Positions 35,168 to 44,163 are shown, counted from the first letter of the stretch. The stretch is DNA of 64,000 bases from Leptospira saintgironsiae (GCF_002811765.1 NZ_NPDR01000002.1:62001-126000), one strand, 5' to 3'. The notes: generated from the sequence alone by a model not told the origin. Program-made: numbers and translations.

Positions 35168-37338
35168 ATGCGGAAACTTTTCCTACAAGTATACCTGAGT
35201 CAGAAGGTATCTTAAAAGAAGCATTCGATTCCAGAAAATTTACATATAGAAGATTGGGATTTGTTGGAGTTCTAGGACTTCTGTCCTTATTTGGGATCTA
35301 TTTAGAATATCGTTTTCTTCTAATAAATGGGATTTCTCCTTTGGAATGGGCAACACTTTTGCTCTTCTGCTTTTTATTTCCGTTATTGGCGTTTGGTGCA
35401 ACTACTGCGATCTTTGGAACAATCCAAAGAATTAGGGGAGGAGATCCAACACGTATCTCCGGTTTGATCGCAGGCCAAACAGCAAGCCCGAAGGAACTCC
35501 CGCCAACCGCAGTAGTAATTCCGATCCACTGCGAAGATGTTGCAAGAGTGGCGGCAGGTTTGGAATCCATGATGAAATCTGCTGCATCAGTTGGTTTAGG
35601 AGAAAACCTAGACTTCTTCTTATTATCCGATACAACTGATCCTGATATTTGGCTACAAGAGGAGAAGGCATTCTCCAAACTTTCCAGAAAGCCAGAAACA
35701 AAGGGTAGGGTATATTACAGAAAAAGAAGGATTAACCTGAATAAAAAATCGGGTAATATCGCGGACTTTTGCAGGAGATGGGGAAGACGTTATCGGTATA
35801 TGATCGTCTTGGATGCGGATAGTTTGGTGACAGGCGAATGTATGCTAAACCTGATCCGACTCATGGAAGCAGTGCCTAACGCAGGTATTATACAAACAGT
35901 TCCTAAGATCATCCGAGGCAAAAGTTTGTTCCAAAGATTGGCACAATTCGGGACCTGGCTCGGTAATCCAATCTTTGGAGCTGGATCTTATTATTGGCAG
36001 GTATTTTCCGGACCTTTCTGGGGTCATAATGCGATCGTAAGGTTAAAACCTTTTATGGAACATTGTGGCCTCCCTGGTTTGCCTGGAGAAAGTGCAATAG
36101 GTGGAAAGATCCTATCCCATGATACAGTAGAGGCCGCATTAATTAGAAAAGCTGGATATACTGTTTGGTTTGCTTACGATTTAGAAGGTTCTTATGAGGA
36201 ATGTCCTCCTAACCTTCTGGAAAGTTTAAAAAGAGATAATCGTTGGTGCCAAGGGAATCTGCAACATTTCTGGTTTTTATTCGTAGGGGGCTTACGGATC
36301 TCAAGTAGGATACATATTCTCTTAGGGATCTTGTCTTACGCAAGTTCTCTCCTTTGGGCGTTACTACTTATTGCGACCAGCTTTACCGTAATGGCGGATA
36401 CTGATTATTACCGCTTGGCTTCTATTCCTGAAGAATGGGCTCAATTCCAAGAAAGTATGTATCTCCCTGTGTTCTATGGATTACAGATTTATACTATTCT
36501 AATATTATTTATGCCCAGGATACTTTCCTTCTTGGACGGTTTATTTTTTCGCAGAAAAGAAAGTGGAATTGGATTTTTCTCTTTTATAATTTCCTTTTTT
36601 GTAGAATTTATTCAGTCGGTGATTTTGGCTCCTGCTTATATGGTGCAATACACTAGATTCCTTTGGATGACTTTCTGGAATAGAAAGATAGAATGGGGAC
36701 CTCAAAACAGAGACTCCTCTCAAGGAATAGATAGAATGGCCGCTGCTCGTGCCTTACTGCCTCAGGCATTCTATGGCACTGGAATTTCTATTTGGTTATT
36801 CGTATATTATCCTGTACTTTTTTATTGGCTATTACCAATCACTGGTGGATGGCTTCTTTCTTATTTCTGGGGAGTATGGACTTCTTCTTCTAAACAAGGA
36901 GAAGTTTGGAAAAAAAGAGGATTTCTTTTAACTCCGGAAGAAACCAAACAGAATACCCTTTTATCAGATACTGAAAATTTAGAAAAAGAATATTCCGAGT
37001 TTTTGGAAGGAATGGAATCTGGCAGAGGGATTTTTCTTTCTGTTGTAGATCCTCTTCTATTTCGTTTTCATACTTCTCGTCTGCGGACTCGAAAGAAAGA
37101 GTCAGATGCACGTAAAAGATATATGGACGTTCTTGTTTCCAATTGGAAAGAATCTGGTCCTGATTCTTTAAATTCAAAGGAGATGAGTAGGCTTCTTTGG
37201 GATAAACGTATTCTGAGCGATCTTCATTTCTGGTTTTGGGAGACGGATCTTTCTAAAACACATCCTTGGTGGAAGGAAAGGTTTTTAGAATACCAAACCA
37301 GGATACGCAAAGAACAGATCGTGAATTGGTTCAACTGA
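35164..37338 (+). CDS. opgH: Glucan glucosyltransferase OpgH
   Basis: Inner-membrane family 2 glycosyltransferase that polymerises UDP-glucose into beta-glucan and exports it. It has 724 residues, shorter than E. coli OpgH (847). The GT2 motifs are complete: LLSDTTDPD with Asp156, VLDADS with Asp217 and Asp219, YDLEGSYEECPPNL, and RDNRWCQGN as the QxxRW equivalent. RKRRINLNKKSGNIADFCRRWG is an OpgH signature. Two helices lie near residues 40-90 and five or six after the catalytic domain. The N-terminus begins only ~30 residues before the first helix, so the long cytoplasmic tail of E. coli is missing. Coupled to the upstream small ORF. Confidence 0.94.
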   Translation: MNAETFPTSIPESEGILKEAFDSRKFTYRRLGFVGVLGLLSLFGIYLEYRFLLINGISPLEWATLLLFCFLFPLLAFGATTAIFGTIQRIRGGDPTRISGLIAGQTASPKELPPTAVVIPIHCEDVARVAAGLESMMKSAASVGLGENLDFFLLSDTTDPDIWLQEEKAFSKLSRKPETKGRVYYRKRRINLNKKSGNIADFCRRWGRRYRYMIVLDADSLVTGECMLNLIRLMEAVPNAGIIQTVPKIIRGKSLFQRLAQFGTWLGNPIFGAGSYYWQVFSGPFWGHNAIVRLKPFMEHCGLPGLPGESAIGGKILSHDTVEAALIRKAGYTVWFAYDLEGSYEECPPNLLESLKRDNRWCQGNLQHFWFLFVGGLRISSRIHILLGILSYASSLLWALLLIATSFTVMADTDYYRLASIPEEWAQFQESMYLPVFYGLQIYTILILFMPRILSFLDGLFFRRKESGIGFFSFIISFFVEFIQSVILAPAYMVQYTRFLWMTFWNRKIEWGPQNRDSSQGIDRMAAARALLPQAFYGTGISIWLFVYYPVLFYWLLPITGGWLLSYFWGVWTSSSKQGEVWKKRGFLLTPEETKQNTLLSDTENLEKEYSEFLEGMESGRGIFLSVVDPLLFRFHTSRLRTRKKESDARKRYMDVLVSNWKESGPDSLNSKEMSRLLWDKRILSDLHFWFWETDLSKTHPWWKERFLEYQTRIRKEQIVNWFN

Positions 37339-37382
37339 TCCCAAAAATTCTTTTAATGTTTATATTATAAAAATTTAAATCT

Positions 37383-37751
37383 CTACTTTGGTATTCTCTG
37401 GGCAGGATCATAAAAGAATTGCTCCTCTTTGATCTTTTCTCCTTCCCAATGCTGATAAGCAAGTTCTTCCATATCCGTTGTAGTGCCATCTTTCCAATCG
37501 AAATGAAATACCCATCTAATTACGACGAAATCTCCGTTGATAAATACTGGACGAATACATTTAGAGGTTAATGACTTTGCTCTTCGAAGTACCAATTTTT
37601 CATTAGTAATATGCAAATCTCTACCTACTCGAGGTGGTGATTGGTTTTCCTGCATAGAAGCATCAGCCGTATAAAAAGCTTCGATAGCTTCATCATGTTT
37701 ATTGGATTCAACGTGAGCGATGAATTTCTCTAGTGTTTCTAATGTTGGCAT
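37383..37751 (-). CDS. SnoaL/NTF2-like protein
   Basis: A 122-residue protein with the NTF2-like cone fold pattern: LEKFIAHVESNKHDEAIEAFYTADASMQENQ as the helical start, then beta-strands GDFVVIRWVFHFDWKDG and MEELAYQHWEGEKIKEEQFFYDP. SnoaL-type members are small hydrolases, isomerases or binding proteins; the role here is unknown. It lies 146 nt downstream of cfa on the same strand, separated by a long inverted repeat, and converges on opgH. Confidence 0.8.
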   Translation of the reverse strand: MPTLETLEKFIAHVESNKHDEAIEAFYTADASMQENQSPPRVGRDLHITNEKLVLRRAKSLTSKCIRPVFINGDFVVIRWVFHFDWKDGTTTDMEELAYQHWEGEKIKEEQFFYDPAQRIPK

Positions 37752-37809
37752 AAGATGTACCTTTTTTATAACGATTGAGTGATACTTCCTTGCCGAAAAT
37801 TAGTCTGTA

Positions 37810-37880
37810 AACTCGAAAATCCTAGTTTGGATTCCAAACCTATACTCTATTCACTTTCATAGACTGAGGATTTTCGAGTT
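37810..37880 (-). terminator. Long double hairpin between cfa and the SnoaL-like gene
   Basis: Perfect 14-bp arms aactcgaaaatcct (37810-37823) and aggattttcgagtt (37867-37880) enclose a smaller perfect hairpin (gtttgg att ccaaac, 37825-37839). It begins 17 nt after the cfa stop codon, so a terminator or 3' stabiliser of cfa is likely. No good T-run follows on the minus strand. An operator is an alternative. Confidence 0.5.
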
Positions 37881-37897
37881 ACTCTAACCAACAATTT

Positions 37898-39016
37898 TTA
37901 TCTTACTGCCTGATAAATCTCCTCTCTATCTCCTTTCGAAAATACAAACTGCCATAGTTGTATCTTCCTGGAGCGGAATGCTCCAGCACAACTTAAAAGA
38001 TAAAATTCCCACATACGTCTAAATCTTTCTCCGTACTTTTTCTGGATTAGATTCCATCCTTTCTCGAAATTATTATACCAAGCCATGAGTGTCTTATCAT
38101 AGTCCGGGCCGAAATTATGAAGATCTTCTAATACAAAAAGATTCTCGCTTGCTTTAGCGATCTGCGCCGCAGAAGGAAGATGTGAATTTGGAAAAATATA
38201 TTTTTCAATCCATCTATCGGTAACCTTATTGGAACTATTGGAGCCTATGGTATGAAGCAAGAATAATCCTTTGTCCTTTAGGGATTTATAAACTATCTCC
38301 ATATAGGTCCTATAATTTTTATAACCTACATGCTCCATTTGGCCGACGGAAAGGATAGAATCGAAATTGTCCTTAACATCTCGATAATCCATTAATTCGT
38401 ATTTTACTTTAAGTTCTTTGGATCTTTCTCCTGCAAGTGCCAATTGTTCTTTAGAAACGCTGATCCCGAATACTTCTGCTCCATATTCTCTGGCCGCATG
38501 TCTGGCGAGTCCTCCCCAACCACATCCGATATCCAAAACCTTCATTCCTGGTTGGAGATCCAATTTCCTACAGATCAGATCCATTTTGTTTTCTTGAGCC
38601 TCATCTAACGTATTTGCATTCTTCCAGTATGCGCAGGAATAAACCATTTCCTTGTCTAACATTAGCTCAAATAGATCGTTACCAAGATCATAATGCCTTT
38701 CTCCGATCACAAATGCTCTTCTTCTGGATTGGCGGTTTAATATTATAGATTCAAGATATAGAAAAAAGTTTCCCCATGTTTTAGAAGCCTTTTCTATTCC
38801 TTTGTCTAATAATCTTCTGACTGTTTCGTCGAATCTTCCACATTCGAACCAGCCATTCATATAGGCTTCTCCCAAACCAAGAGAACCGTTACTGAATATT
38901 TTTTCGAATAATCTATCGTCCTTTACTTGGATGTCCCAAGCTGCGTTTCCTCCGAAGCTGACTCCTGCCTTTGCAAATAATTCTTCTACCTTACCGCGAA
39001 CTTTTTCCTTCCACAT
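37898..39016 (-). CDS. cfa: Cyclopropane-fatty-acyl-phospholipid synthase
   Basis: Transfers a methylene group from S-adenosylmethionine to unsaturated phospholipid acyl chains. ATG 39016 is chosen because GGAGG lies five bases upstream; the frame also opens at TTG 39028. The protein has 372 residues, with the N-terminal lipid-binding region, then MVYSCAYWKNANTLDEAQ (typical YSC-YW active-site segment), the SAM motif VLDIGCGWGGLARHAA, and VGQMEHVGYKNYRTYM. This order matches the family. A TATAAT box lies about 97 nt upstream. Confidence 0.94.
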   Translation of the reverse strand: MWKEKVRGKVEELFAKAGVSFGGNAAWDIQVKDDRLFEKIFSNGSLGLGEAYMNGWFECGRFDETVRRLLDKGIEKASKTWGNFFLYLESIILNRQSRRRAFVIGERHYDLGNDLFELMLDKEMVYSCAYWKNANTLDEAQENKMDLICRKLDLQPGMKVLDIGCGWGGLARHAAREYGAEVFGISVSKEQLALAGERSKELKVKYELMDYRDVKDNFDSILSVGQMEHVGYKNYRTYMEIVYKSLKDKGLFLLHTIGSNSSNKVTDRWIEKYIFPNSHLPSAAQIAKASENLFVLEDLHNFGPDYDKTLMAWYNNFEKGWNLIQKKYGERFRRMWEFYLLSCAGAFRSRKIQLWQFVFSKGDREEIYQAVR

Positions 39017-39112
39017 GACGCCCTCCAAGCAATCGCAGTCGCCGATTAAAATACTCGATTTTTGAAAGGAAGAAAAGTAAAAAAGATGAAAGAAGATATT
39101 AGACTATATTCT

Positions 39113-39118
39113 ATTATA
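39113..39118 (-). promoter_or_regulatory. Candidate -10 box of the cfa promoter
   Basis: The minus strand reads ggTATAATagaata here, a consensus -10 element, in the 131-nt gap upstream of cfa. The -35 position 17 nt away (ttatcc) is a poor match. It is therefore only a candidate. Confidence 0.4.
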
Positions 39119-39147
39119 CCAAACGAATGTTAGCTGGATAATGTAAC

Positions 39148-40263
39148 TTATTTGATAAGATCTAAGATCGAATCTTGGATCTCTTGGAAGGCATCTTTCT
39201 GAAATCTTAAATCTGGAACAACGTTAGAAGATATTGCGGACTTGGAAGCTTGTTCCCAATTGAAAGAAAACAGATCATTATGAGAGATATAAGAAGATTT
39301 ATACTGAGATTGTAACGTTTCTACCAAATACTTATATTCGGGAAAGTTACCTCTATCCGTATAAAGTATAGGAGTTCCTGCAAAATAGGATTCACTTAAG
39401 ATACCATAACCTGGTTTGGTTAGTACGAAATCGCATGCTCTAAGTAGATCCGGATAATGACAGTTTCGAATAGTAACGATCCCTAGATTGTTTTTGGCTT
39501 CGATCTTCCATTCTATCCCACCTATCACGATTCTTCTTTTGGACGGGTCCCATTCTTTCCAATCAAAATGAGAAGAGTCGATCCCATAAGCACCGAAGGA
39601 AAATAGATAATATTCTATACCTTCTTCAAAGCCGTAATATCTTCTGGCTTCTTCTTTGTTTAGATTTGGTTTACGCCCTAATAATCCAATGTTTTTGGTT
39701 TTACGAATAGAAGTAACTGGGCAGGAAAGTGGAAGAATAAGTCCTAAATCGCAGAGTGCATATTCCTTTTTTAATTCTTCTGAATATTTTTGGAATATTT
39801 TAGATTCATAATATGAGTAAATATAATCCCAAGTAAAATTTCCCAAAAATAGAGAAGGGATCTTTAAGTCAGAAGAGATCAGAAAAGGAAAGGAAGAAGA
39901 ATCCGACCATATAATATCCGGCTTTTCTTTTTTTAGATATTCAGTTTCTGATTCTAAGAGAGAGTTTTTATTCTTCTGAAATTCTAAAATTTCGGACTCA
40001 GTAGAATCTAAATCCATACCAAGAGAGTCTCTTTGAACTATTCCTACATCTGATTTTGTTTTTCTGAATTTGATCCTGGTCCTGACTTGTCCCCAAATAC
40101 TGGAAAGGTCCAGGGAAGATGCAAACTCTTCTCCTCTGGGAGAATTGATGGTGGCTGTCCAATCTGGATTTTTATTTAAAATTTGTAGGATGGCCTCTAA
40201 GCTGCGACTGATATGGCCGAAACCGTGGCCGCTTACGAATGCGGAGATATGGATCTTTTTCAT
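39148..40263 (-). CDS. GT-B-like glycosyltransferase
   Basis: A 371-residue protein with the N-terminal glycine motif SGHGFGHISR, as in MurG-like and arabinokinase N-terminal glycosyltransferase domains. The C-terminal half has a nucleotide-sugar-binding pattern ACDFVLTKPGYGILSESYFAGTPILYTDRGNFPEY, which is typical of GT-B enzymes. No signal or membrane segment. The start overlaps the stop of the TrmH-like gene by one base, so it is the last gene of a four-gene operon. The acceptor is unknown. It may be unrelated in function to its methyltransferase neighbours. Confidence 0.8.
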   Translation of the reverse strand: MKKIHISAFVSGHGFGHISRSLEAILQILNKNPDWTATINSPRGEEFASSLDLSSIWGQVRTRIKFRKTKSDVGIVQRDSLGMDLDSTESEILEFQKNKNSLLESETEYLKKEKPDIIWSDSSSFPFLISSDLKIPSLFLGNFTWDYIYSYYESKIFQKYSEELKKEYALCDLGLILPLSCPVTSIRKTKNIGLLGRKPNLNKEEARRYYGFEEGIEYYLFSFGAYGIDSSHFDWKEWDPSKRRIVIGGIEWKIEAKNNLGIVTIRNCHYPDLLRACDFVLTKPGYGILSESYFAGTPILYTDRGNFPEYKYLVETLQSQYKSSYISHNDLFSFNWEQASKSAISSNVVPDLRFQKDAFQEIQDSILDLIK

Positions 40264-41063
40264 TAACGATTTTGTCGAAGTACTTCGTACATTAAAATTC
40301 CAGCGGACATTGCCAGATTTAAACTGTCGGCCACTCCCTTCATAGGGAGAGAAATATACTGATCACTTTGAGATCTTGCGTATTCACTTAGTCCGTACTG
40401 CTCACTTCCAAAAACAAGTGCAACTTTTCCTTTCAAGTTAGCGTCCCAATGAAGAGACTTAGCTTCAGGAGTCACCGCAAATGTTTTATATCCTGCATTT
40501 TTGAGAATAGGATAAAGTTCTTTAATATCAGATTGAAAAACATCCAAGGTGAATAATGTGCCTGTCGAAGAGCGAATAACGTTTGGATTAAATAGATCCA
40601 ATCTTGGATCAGCAACAAATACTTTATGAAATCCTGCACCTTCTGCAGTTCTTAAGATGGTACCCAAGTTTCCTGGTTTTTCTACACCTTCGATTACAAG
40701 TACAGGATCATCTGAAAGTTTTGTTTTAGATGATAAGGAGAAGTCAGGTAATTCAGCGGTTGCAATCAGACCATCAGGTCTATCTCTATAGGAGATTTTT
40801 TCGAAAATTTGTTTTGGAACGATGATCGTTTTTGCATCGATAGAAGAGACTAGATCTTCTTCGTTTTCTCCTAAGTAACAAGCAGGGCAGGTGAGTAAAT
40901 ATTCAAAATTAACTTTGCCGGAAACCTGTGCTCTTTGGATCTCTCTAAAACCTTCAATGAAGAATGTGCCTGATTTTTCTCTGTTTTTTTTATCTTTAAG
41001 TCCGGAGATATACTTCAGCTTTTCATTTGAAAAACTGCTGATTTTCAAAATGTTCTTCTTCAA
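40263..41063 (-). CDS. TrmH/SpoU-family RNA 2'-O-methyltransferase
   Basis: A 266-residue SPOUT enzyme. The N-terminal substrate-binding domain (FFIEGFREIQRAQ) precedes the knotted catalytic domain. Motif 1 is VIEGVEKPGNLGTILRTAEGAG, motif 2 is VALVFGSEQYGLSEYA and motif 3 is YISLPMKGVADSLNLAMSAGILMYEVLRQ. It probably methylates a ribose in 23S rRNA or tRNA, but the target cannot be assigned. It overlaps the preceding methyltransferase gene by four bases and the next gene by one. Confidence 0.9.
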   Translation of the reverse strand: MKKNILKISSFSNEKLKYISGLKDKKNREKSGTFFIEGFREIQRAQVSGKVNFEYLLTCPACYLGENEEDLVSSIDAKTIIVPKQIFEKISYRDRPDGLIATAELPDFSLSSKTKLSDDPVLVIEGVEKPGNLGTILRTAEGAGFHKVFVADPRLDLFNPNVIRSSTGTLFTLDVFQSDIKELYPILKNAGYKTFAVTPEAKSLHWDANLKGKVALVFGSEQYGLSEYARSQSDQYISLPMKGVADSLNLAMSAGILMYEVLRQNR

Positions 41064-41938
41064 AGTTTTACTCTATTAGAATTAAATACACAATTGGAAC
41101 CTGCAGGATGTAATCTTCCTGTGGATTCGGAGATAAAAAGTTCTTCTGTAAGATAATTACCAGGAGTTTTGATCCTACCTTCCAAAATTCTTCTGAGTGC
41201 AAGAGGGCTAAATCCAGTAGAGTGGCAGGTCAAGAATACAAACTCTGGCTTATTATTGCAAAGTTGCATGAGTAGATCCATCATCTCTGGCAGATCTTTT
41301 TCTATTTTGAAAACTTCTCCGCTTGCGCCTCGACCGAAAGTTGGTGGATCTAAGATAAAACCTATATATTTTTTTTCTCTTCTGATCTCTCTATTCAGGA
41401 ATTTTAATACATCTTCAATGATCCAACGTACTTTTTTGTCGGCAAGTCCGGACACTTGTGCATTCTCTCTGGCCCATTCTACCATTCCTTTGGAAGAATC
41501 TAAATGGCAGGCGTCCAATCCTCCAGCTAATACTGATAAGGTGGAAAGTCCTGAATAAGCGAATAAATTTAAAACTTCTCCTTGTCCTGCAAGTTGAGAA
41601 GACACATTTCGGATGCGATCCCAATTGCTTAATTGTTCAGGAAAAATACCAAGATGTCCAAAAGGAGTAAAACGTATCTTAACAGTTAGTGGTGGTATTT
41701 GGATCAGAAACTCATCTTCCGAGTCTGGTCTCGAGGCACTGGATCCTTTCCAGTTCCAATTTCCTCCACCTTTGTCGCTCCTATGATATTCTCCGTCAGC
41801 GTCCTTCCAGAGAGAAGGTTGAGTAGGGGGCCAAGCAGCAACAGGAGAAGGGCGTATCACTTTATACGGACCCACTTGTTCTAACTTTTTAAAATTTCCG
41901 GAATCGATGAGTTGGTATGTATTTTTATTTGTGCTCAT
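41060..41938 (-). CDS. Class I SAM-dependent methyltransferase, RlmI/RlmK-type core
   Basis: A 292-residue Rossmann methyltransferase. SAM motif I is VLNLFAYSGLSTLSVLAGG, motif II region CHLDSSKGMVEWARENAQVSGL, and motif IV is FILDPPTFGRG, with D-P-P for base methylation. The core resembles RlmI/RlmK-like 23S rRNA cytosine methyltransferases, but it lacks the N-terminal PUA domain. Overlaps of four bases link it to the genes on both sides. The target is not assignable by eye. Confidence 0.85.
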   Translation of the reverse strand: MSTNKNTYQLIDSGNFKKLEQVGPYKVIRPSPVAAWPPTQPSLWKDADGEYHRSDKGGGNWNWKGSSASRPDSEDEFLIQIPPLTVKIRFTPFGHLGIFPEQLSNWDRIRNVSSQLAGQGEVLNLFAYSGLSTLSVLAGGLDACHLDSSKGMVEWARENAQVSGLADKKVRWIIEDVLKFLNREIRREKKYIGFILDPPTFGRGASGEVFKIEKDLPEMMDLLMQLCNNKPEFVFLTCHSTGFSPLALRRILEGRIKTPGNYLTEELFISESTGRLHPAGSNCVFNSNRVKL

Positions 41939-43206
41939 ATGTTCTGATCCAAGGGTTCACATTTTTTATAGATATGCACCTTGAAGTATTTCCCCTCCGG
42001 AAATTCCTTACGTATAGGATGATCCGGTTCCGGTCTTAATTTGAAAAGATCCTTGTACTTCCATCCTTTGTTTGCTAAGGTTTCTCGGCCAATCTTTTCG
42101 AATTCGGACTCCAGGATTCTTCCGGAACAAGAAAGTAAGATTAGGTCTCCTCCCGGTTCCAAATGAAAGAGTGCCTTAGTAATCAGACTACGATATGCTT
42201 TTTTACCGGCGAGAATAGCAGCTTGGTTTGGAGTCAGATTGGGCGGATCTAAAACGATGAGTGAAAATTTTCTGTCTTCTAAAAATCCCCAGTCTTGGAA
42301 TAGATCTGCTCGGACTAAATGATGTCTTCCTTTTGTGAGGACCGTATTTTTCTTTTCGAAATTTAAGATTTCGTGCTCGGGCAAAATATGAGATGCAAAT
42401 TCTTCGAGAGCTTCTTTAGCTCCATCTGCGGAGAAGACAGACTTTGCACCTGCTTCTTCTAAACATACTGAAGTAAGTCCGGTATGAGAGAATAGATGAA
42501 GACAATCTTTGTCTTTTGCTAATTCCGGTTTTTCTAATATATATTGACGAAGATTTCGAACATCTAGGAAAAAACCGCCTTTCTGGCCAGGTATCTTCGT
42601 TTTCCATTGGACTTGATTTAGAAAAATTTTTTCTTCATATGGAATTTCTTTTTTGCCTCGTAAAAATCGGATTGGCAAAGATTTTTCGGAACCTATACGC
42701 TGTGGAGAGATCCATACGATTTGTTTTGGAATCGGTTCTTTAGTTTTGGAAGCAGCTAAATATAGATATCTAACTACTAATCTGGAAAATGTTCTTAAAG
42801 AGTTTGAATAGGTTTGGACTACCCAGGAGTTTCCATACCTGTCCACTGTGACTCCGGGGATGAGATCATTCTCTCCATGTAAAAGTCTGTATGCGTTTGT
42901 TTTTGTTCTAAGAGGTTTTCTAAGTTCTAATGCTTTCTCTATCGTTTCTAGCAATTGAGGAAGTGAGAATTCATTGCCTCTTTGTATAATACGTATTCCG
43001 ATAGGACCAGAAGAAGAATAGATCCCGAATCCTAATGTTTCATTCGATCCGGAAACGAGCCTCATCCAATCTCCATCTTGGAATGCGGAGATTGCAGTGG
43101 ATAATTTTCCGTTTAAGATCCAAGGATGTCCTGAATTCAGAACCGATTCGGTTGTTTTGTTTAATTGGTATCGTCTGAATCGGTTCGAAGTTTTGGAAGA
43201 AGCCAC
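41935..43206 (-). CDS. RlmI-like PUA-domain rRNA methyltransferase
   Basis: A 423-residue protein. The N-terminal PUA region holds VLNSGHPWILNGKL and GDWMRLVSGSNETLGFGIYSS. EHRL-type central signature YRLLHGENDLIPGVTVDRYG is characteristic of RlmI and relatives that methylate cytosine C5 in 23S rRNA. The catalytic domain shows GGFFLDVRNLRQYI, LHLFSHTGLTSVCLEEAG and VLDPPNLTPNQAA. It leads a four-gene operon and overlaps the next gene by four bases. The exact rRNA position is unknown, so no symbol is given. Confidence 0.87.
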   Translation of the reverse strand: MASSKTSNRFRRYQLNKTTESVLNSGHPWILNGKLSTAISAFQDGDWMRLVSGSNETLGFGIYSSSGPIGIRIIQRGNEFSLPQLLETIEKALELRKPLRTKTNAYRLLHGENDLIPGVTVDRYGNSWVVQTYSNSLRTFSRLVVRYLYLAASKTKEPIPKQIVWISPQRIGSEKSLPIRFLRGKKEIPYEEKIFLNQVQWKTKIPGQKGGFFLDVRNLRQYILEKPELAKDKDCLHLFSHTGLTSVCLEEAGAKSVFSADGAKEALEEFASHILPEHEILNFEKKNTVLTKGRHHLVRADLFQDWGFLEDRKFSLIVLDPPNLTPNQAAILAGKKAYRSLITKALFHLEPGGDLILLSCSGRILESEFEKIGRETLANKGWKYKDLFKLRPEPDHPIRKEFPEGKYFKVHIYKKCEPLDQNI

Positions 43207-43281
43207 TTTGGTTTCGATATAGAGTAATTCAGGTCAGTCTATCCGAAACAGATTGGATTTCAATTAATTTAGCAACCTGAT

Positions 43282-43339
43282 GCTAAGTCGCAAAGTGCAG
43301 AAAGTTACTTTTTATATAATCTTTTTTTCACGACTTAGC
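43282..43339. promoter_or_regulatory. Inverted repeat upstream of the methyltransferase operon
   Basis: Perfect nine-base arms gctaagtcg (43282-43290) and cgacttagc (43331-43339) lie in the 164-nt gap between the SH3 lipoprotein gene and the methyltransferase operon. The enclosed sequence is AT-rich with TATATAAT. It may mark the promoter or operator of the operon, or the 3' end of the upstream transcript. Confidence 0.4.
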
Positions 43340-43370
43340 TTTGAGTTTTACCTTAGTAAAAATTCTCCTT

Positions 43371-44012
43371 TTATTTTCTATAACAAACGATTCTTGTCGC
43401 TTCTAACTCGCGCCCGTTAGAAGTTTCGCAAACGTAATTCCCGTTGTGTTCCTTGAATTCGTTGGAATGTTTTACTATCATTCTAATTATTGTTTCAGTT
43501 ACAGTCATTGAAATTAATTTACAATCAGCACCGCCTGCTTCATAAGAACAACGGTAACATTCCGTAATTTTATTATTATCGCATATTGATTTTCTATATA
43601 TCGTCCCTAAAGTTTGATCAGTAGATTCTAGGGTAAATAAAGGATAATTAGGATTTGTGTAACTTTTCAGACCGTCATATTTAGGTTCATTTTCGAGTTT
43701 CGGACAGTTTTCTTTCAAAAACCCGGCAAACGCCCAACCCTCTAATTTACCGTATCGAACGTTCGCCCATTTTGCTGTTATGTTACCGATGGTCTCAGAA
43801 TTTTCAGAGTAATTTAGTATGGAAACTGATTCGGAATATTTCGCAAGACCCAATTGTTTCGCCGATTGGTTCGGGCTTTCTCTGATTTTTAATCCGTTAT
43901 CTGAAGAAACGCAAAGTTTTGTTTCGGGTAAAGTTGCCTTAGATGAGGCAGATGCGCAGTTGTAAGTAATTGATATCGTAATCAATCCGATATATAGCAA
44001 TTTTTTATTCAT
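43371..44012 (-). CDS. SH3-domain lipoprotein
   Basis: ATG 44012 is chosen because it opens with a lipoprotein signal, MNKKLLYIGLITISITYNC (Cys19); the frame extends upstream to 44105 but that part is not signal-like. A bacterial SH3 domain spans about residues 30-100: CVSSDNGLKIRESPNQSAKQLG, VSILNYSENSETIGN and WANVRYGKLEGWAFAGFL. The C-terminal ~110 residues have several cysteines (ECYRCSYEAGGADCKL) and are unrecognised. It may bind cell-wall or host ligands. The gltA terminator lies just upstream. Confidence 0.8.
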   Translation of the reverse strand: MNKKLLYIGLITISITYNCASASSKATLPETKLCVSSDNGLKIRESPNQSAKQLGLAKYSESVSILNYSENSETIGNITAKWANVRYGKLEGWAFAGFLKENCPKLENEPKYDGLKSYTNPNYPLFTLESTDQTLGTIYRKSICDNNKITECYRCSYEAGGADCKLISMTVTETIIRMIVKHSNEFKEHNGNYVCETSNGRELEATRIVCYRK

Positions 44013-44103
44013 AAGCAAGCTGTAAAACGAATTCAACTTTTGTAAATAATATTTGTCTAAACTTCTTTGCCCCTTTATGTGAAAAATTATCCGCCCATTG
44101 CCC

Positions 44104-44137
44104 AAAAATAAAAAAGGACAGAGGGAAAACCCTGTCC
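44104..44137 (-). terminator. Rho-independent terminator of gltA
   Basis: On the minus strand ggacaggg tttt ccctctgtcc (44137-44116) forms a stem of eight base pairs with a two-base bulge. It is followed by TTTTTTATTTTT (44115-44104). It lies 26 nt after the gltA stop. Confidence 0.9.
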
Positions 44138-44163
44138 TTTAAAAATATCAGCCTTGAAAAATT

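Noticed and set aside
44013..44105. Upstream extension of the SH3 lipoprotein frame
   Set aside because: The added 31 residues mask the signal peptide; ATG 44012 places the lipobox correctly.
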